From Caldilineaceae bacterium SB0661_bin_34 (GTDB lineage: Bacteria > Chloroflexota > Anaerolineae > Caldilineales > Caldilineaceae), in the NCBI GenBank assembly GCA_009841145.1, contig VXMJ01000024.1, forward strand, positions 1 through 64,000: a DNA stretch of 64,000 nt, read 5' to 3'. Position 1 is the stretch's first letter, and every line of letters begins with the position of its first letter. The translations under genes and the position numbers were made by a program. Under the pieces are notes generated by a model. It saw nothing but the letters and a program-made list of their open reading frames with translations, did not search any database and was not told where the DNA came from. Below are positions 60,876-64,000 of this stretch, piece by piece.

Positions 60876-60911
60876 ACGGTGGGGACCTGCACCACAGCGG
60901 GTCCCTGCCGT
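60876..60911 (+). promoter_or_regulatory. Stem-loop between binding-protein and permease genes
   Basis: ACGG-TG-GGGACC (60876-60887) pairs with GGTCCC-TG-CCGT (60900-60911) around a 12-nt loop, with a 2x2 internal loop. It lies in the 128-bp gap after the binding-protein gene. It occupies the same place as the hairpin at 24963-25002 in the other importer operon, where it could limit read-through into the permease genes. Confidence 0.5.
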
Positions 60912-60971
60912 CCGGCCATGATTTGTGGTTTCCGGCCGCCTGTGGACCGGAGTTGCTAAGCCCGATTCGAC

Positions 60972-61961
60972 ATGCTGCTGTACATCATCCGTCGGATTCT
61001 GTTCATGATTCCGACGCTGGCCGCCATCTCGATCCTCTCCTTTGCCATCATTCAGCTGCCACCCGGTGACTTCCTCACCTCCTATGCGGCCCAGTTGGCC
61101 CAGGAAGGGGATTTGGTGGACGAGGAAGAACTGGAAGCCCTGGCCCAGCGCTATGGGCTGGGTCAGCCGGTCTACGTCCAATACTGGAAGTGGATCAAGG
61201 GCATCGCGACCAAGGGGGACTGGGGACAGTCCATGGAATGGCAGAAGCCCGTAGCGGAGCTGATTTGGGAACGGCTGGCCCTCACGGTCGTCCTCTCCAT
61301 GTCCGCGCTCCTGGTGAGCTGGTTCATAGCCATTCCGATCGGGGTCTATTCGGCCACCAACCAATACTCGATCCTCGACTACAGCATGACCGCGTTCAGT
61401 TTCATCGGACTGGGCGTCCCCGGATTCCTGCTGGCGTTGATCATCCTCTATCTCGCCCATTCGCAGCTGAACATGAATGTGGGCGGCCTCTTTTCCGAGG
61501 AGTACATGCTGGCTCCCTGGAGCTGGGCCAAGATCATGGACATGCTTGCCCACATCTGGGTGCCCATGTTCATCGTTGCCATCTCCAGCACAGCCGGCAA
61601 CATCCGCATTACCCGCGCCAACCTGCTGGATGAGCTCAACAAGCCCTACGTCGAAACGGCGCGGGCCAAGGGCGTCAAGGAAACCAAGCTCATCTGGAAG
61701 TATCCGGTGCGGGTGGCCATGAACCCCTTCTTCAGCACCGTGGGCTGGTCCCTGGCCTCGCTCATCTCCGGCACGACGCTGGTGGCCATGGTCCTGAGCC
61801 TGCAGACCACCGGCCCCATGTTGCTGCGTTCGTTAACCGCCCAGGATATGTACCTGGCCGGCACCTTCCTTTTCATGCTGAGTACCTTGACCATCATCGG
61901 CACGCTTATTTCCGACGTGCTGCTGGCCATCGTCGACCCGCGCATTCGACTCGAACAGTAG
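60972..61961 (+). CDS. Peptide ABC transporter permease, DppB type
   Basis: A 329-residue permease. LLYIIRRILFMIPTLAAISILSF starts the first span. The EAA loop is in YVETARAKGVKETKLIWKYPVRVAMNPF. Later hydrophobic segments give six spans. Family pattern and neighbours (binding protein upstream, DppC-like downstream 48 bp) are decisive. It should form a heterodimer with the DppC-like protein. Confidence 0.92.
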   Translation: MLLYIIRRILFMIPTLAAISILSFAIIQLPPGDFLTSYAAQLAQEGDLVDEEELEALAQRYGLGQPVYVQYWKWIKGIATKGDWGQSMEWQKPVAELIWERLALTVVLSMSALLVSWFIAIPIGVYSATNQYSILDYSMTAFSFIGLGVPGFLLALIILYLAHSQLNMNVGGLFSEEYMLAPWSWAKIMDMLAHIWVPMFIVAISSTAGNIRITRANLLDELNKPYVETARAKGVKETKLIWKYPVRVAMNPFFSTVGWSLASLISGTTLVAMVLSLQTTGPMLLRSLTAQDMYLAGTFLFMLSTLTIIGTLISDVLLAIVDPRIRLEQ

Positions 61962-62009
61962 ACCGGCAACAACCGGCTCCCTGCCCACTCCATTCCCGCA
62001 CCAAATTTC

Positions 62010-63206
62010 GTGTCCCAACAAGAGATCGCCTGGATCGACCGCACACCGGACATTCCCGAGGGACCGCCACTCCTGGAGGAGTCCGTTGCCGAGGACGAAA
62101 AGCTGTTCGTGGCGTCCTACCTGCAATTGATGTGGTGGCGCTTCATCAAGCACCGCATGGCCGTCATTGCGGGGATTATATTCATCGTCCTCTATTTCAT
62201 CGTGGCCTTGTGCGAGTGGGTGGCGCCCTATCTGCCGGAAACCAGCTTCATCCAATATCAGCTGTCCACTCCCAGCCGCATTCGGTGGGTGCACGAGGGA
62301 CGGTTGCAACGGCCGTTCGTCTACGGCATCAAGACCGAAAGGGACTCGGAAACCCTGAAGAAGATCTACACCGAGGACAAGGAAGTCGTGTATCCGGTCC
62401 GCTTCTTCGTACGCACCGAGGAGTACGAGGCCTGGGGCCTGTGGAGCACCGACCGGCACCTGTTCGGCATTGACGCCCCCATCGAGGAACGATCGCTGGG
62501 CGTGGTGCAGGGGCAGGGCCTGTTCATCCTGGGCACGGATCGCATCGGCCGGGATCTGTTCAGCCGGATTGTCTACGGGGCCCGCGTCTCGCTGACCATC
62601 GGCCTGGTCAGTGTCATCATCTCCCTGGTGCTGGGCCTCATCCTGGGTGGCATCTCCGGCTACTACGGCGGCACCCTGGACAACGCCATCCAGAGGCTGA
62701 TCGAATTCATTCGCTCCATCCCGGAGATCCCCCTGATCATGGCCCTGGCGGCCGCCCTGCCCATTGATATGGACATCATCGTCCGGTACTTCATGGTGAC
62801 TGTGCTGCTGGCCTTTGTCGGCTGGACGGGCTTGGCCCGGGTAGTGCGCGGCCGCTTCCTCTCCCTGCGCGAAGAGGACTTCGTGATGGCGGCCCGTTTC
62901 TCCGGCTCCAGTGAAATCCGCATCATCCTGCGTCACATGATGCCGTCCTTCATGAGCCACATCATCGCCTCGCTGACCTTGGCCGTGCCGGGCATGATCC
63001 TGTCCGAAACCGGACTGAGCTTTATCGGTCTTGGCCTGCGGGCCCCGGCCATCTCCTGGGGTGTGCTGCTCCAGGAAGCCCAGAACTTGCGCTCGGTTGC
63101 CTTGGCCCCCTGGCTCCTGCTTCCTGGCGCCGCCGTGGTGATCTCCGTCCTGGCCTTCAATTTCCTGGGCGACGGCATCCGCGATGCCGCCGACCCGTAC
63201 GCCTGA
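62010..63206 (+). CDS. Peptide ABC transporter permease, DppC type
   Basis: A 398-residue permease starting at GTG ([20 protein letters not shown]). Early residues ([32 protein letters not shown]) and the long periplasmic loop before the DppC domain are typical of Chloroflexota family members. [21 protein letters not shown] and the EAA loop ([25 protein letters not shown]) are present. It partners the DppB-like protein. Confidence 0.92.
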   Translation: MSQQEIAWIDRTPDIPEGPPLLEESVAEDEKLFVASYLQLMWWRFIKHRMAVIAGIIFIVLYFIVALCEWVAPYLPETSFIQYQLSTPSRIRWVHEGRLQRPFVYGIKTERDSETLKKIYTEDKEVVYPVRFFVRTEEYEAWGLWSTDRHLFGIDAPIEERSLGVVQGQGLFILGTDRIGRDLFSRIVYGARVSLTIGLVSVIISLVLGLILGGISGYYGGTLDNAIQRLIEFIRSIPEIPLIMALAAALPIDMDIIVRYFMVTVLLAFVGWTGLARVVRGRFLSLREEDFVMAARFSGSSEIRIILRHMMPSFMSHIIASLTLAVPGMILSETGLSFIGLGLRAPAISWGVLLQEAQNLRSVALAPWLLLPGAAVVISVLAFNFLGDGIRDAADPYA

Positions 63207-63228
63207 CCGACAGTTCGCACAACCGATC

Positions 63229-64000
63229 ATGGAACAGGCACGCAACGATCACGTCCTGGTCGACACCGACGAGGTCCTGCTTGAGATCCGGGACCTCAAG
63301 ACCCATTTCTTCATGGACCAGGGCGTTGTGCACGCCCTGGAGGGTGTGGACTTCACCGTCAACCGCGGCCAAACCATCGGCCTGGTGGGCGAATCAGGCT
63401 GTGGCAAATCCGTGACGGCCCGGTCCATCCTGTCGATTGTACCGCCGCCCGGCCGGGTCGTGCAGGGCGAGATCCTCTTCCACCGGGCCCCAACCGCGGA
63501 CCGGCCCGGCGAAACCGTGGACATGGCCCAACTCAATCCCAAGGGCTCACTGGCCCGGTCCATCCGCGGCGGCGACATTTCCATGGTCTTCCAGGAGCCG
63601 ATGACTTCTTTGAGCCCGGTCCACACGATCGGGGCCCAGATCATCGAGGCCATCTCGCTGCACCGGGACTGTTCGCAAGAGGAGGCCACGGAGATCACGG
63701 TCGAGATGCTGCGGCGGGTCAACCTGCCCCAGCCGGAGGGAGTCCTCAAGCGCTATCCCCACGAGCTGTCCGGCGGCATGCGGCAACGCGTGATGATTGC
63801 CATGGCCCTGTCGTGCCAGCCCAGCCTGCTGATTGCCGACGAGCCGACCACTGCCCTGGACGTCACCACCCAGGCCCAAATCCTGACCCTGATGCAGGAG
63901 CTCCAGGAAGAGTTCGGAATGGCCATCATCTTCATCACCCACGACCTGGGCGTGATCGCCCAGATGGTGGACTACGTGGTGGTCATGTACCTGGGCGAAG
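63229..64000 (+). CDS. Peptide ABC transporter ATP-binding protein, DppD type (partial)
   Basis: The first 257 codons of a DppD/OppD-like ATPase, cut by the window edge. Walker A is GESGCGKS. The signature is LSGGMRQR. Walker B is [13 protein letters not shown], and the H-loop is in ITHDLGV. The Q-loop ([11 protein letters not shown]) is present. It starts 22 bp after the DppC-like gene. A DppF partner gene may follow beyond the edge. With the Dpp-like genes it forms a complete importer for di- or oligopeptides. Confidence 0.93.
   Translation, partial: MEQARNDHVLVDTDEVLLEIRDLKTHFFMDQGVVHALEGVDFTVNRGQTIGLVGESGCGKSVTARSILSIVPPPGRVVQGEILFHRAPTADRPGETVDMAQLNPKGSLARSIRGGDISMVFQEPMTSLSPVHTIGAQIIEAISLHRDCSQEEATEITVEMLRRVNLPQPEGVLKRYPHELSGGMRQRVMIAMALSCQPSLLIADEPTTALDVTTQAQILTLMQELQEEFGMAIIFITHDLGVIAQMVDYVVVMYLGE

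Overview
The window is about 64 kb of GC-rich bacterial chromosome (visibly around 60% G+C, with many GTG/TTG starts and no CRISPR array or rRNA). Protein style suggests a free-living or host-associated Chloroflexota member, possibly Caldilineae: solute-binding lipoproteins with Ala/Pro/Glu-rich linkers, many PhyH and Gfo/Idh/MocA proteins, a YhaN/YhaO pair and a class Ic ribonucleotide reductase R2. This is an inference from family style, not a marker-gene result.

Layout. 1-8.5 kb: the end of tuf, tRNA-Trp, secE, nusG, rplK and rplA, then about 5 kb of accessory genes (PhyH dioxygenase, nucleoside deoxyribosyltransferase-like protein, a decayed TnpB, a VapBC pair, an oxidoreductase), and only then rplJ-rplL behind their own promoter, L10-type leader and attenuator. 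8.5-23 kb: holB, a PSP1/RicT protein, a PhyH gene, tRNA-Leu, an oxidoreductase, an overlapping pair (membrane protein with an NHL propeller; M6-like lipoprotein peptidase), a solo tnpB element with an 8-bp inverted repeat at its ends, a TolB-like propeller, xseA and a methyltransferase. 23-31.5 kb: a carbohydrate-type ABC importer without its own ATPase, followed by a neutral-ceramidase-like hydrolase, with a palindromic operator overlapping a promoter; then an orphan peptide-type binding lipoprotein and a sugar isomerase. 31.9-39.8 kb: a YhaO (SbcD-like) nuclease, a 1309-residue YhaN (SbcC/SMC-like) ATPase and a CHAT-domain protease, the best candidate here for an undescribed multi-gene system. 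39.7-44.8 kb: metabolic genes (DapA-like, peptidase T, SMP-30, DUF4377 lipoprotein, DinB). 44.8-51.3 kb: a toxin-antitoxin-rich stretch (HigB/HigA-like pair with an in-frame amber codon in the toxin, orphan DUF104 antitoxin, HepT/MntA pair, VapBC pair) mixed with a Uma2 nuclease and an M20 amidohydrolase. 51.7-57.4 kb: PhyH, methyltransferase, oxidoreductase, GT39-like membrane protein and a medium-chain dehydrogenase. 57.5-64 kb: class Ic nrdB and a dipeptide/oligopeptide ABC importer whose first ATPase gene is cut by the window edge.

How the genes fit together. The core machinery (translation, Pol III, Exo VII, RNR) is interleaved with uptake modules (two full ABC importers plus a lone binding protein) and small catabolic enzymes (Gfo/Idh, PhyH, isomerase, ceramidase-like), which fits a heterotroph scavenging sugars, peptides and modified lipids. 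Stem-loops sit between the binding-protein gene and the first permease gene in both importer operons. Mobile or selfish material (two TnpB copies, one dead, and several TA modules) lies at gene borders.
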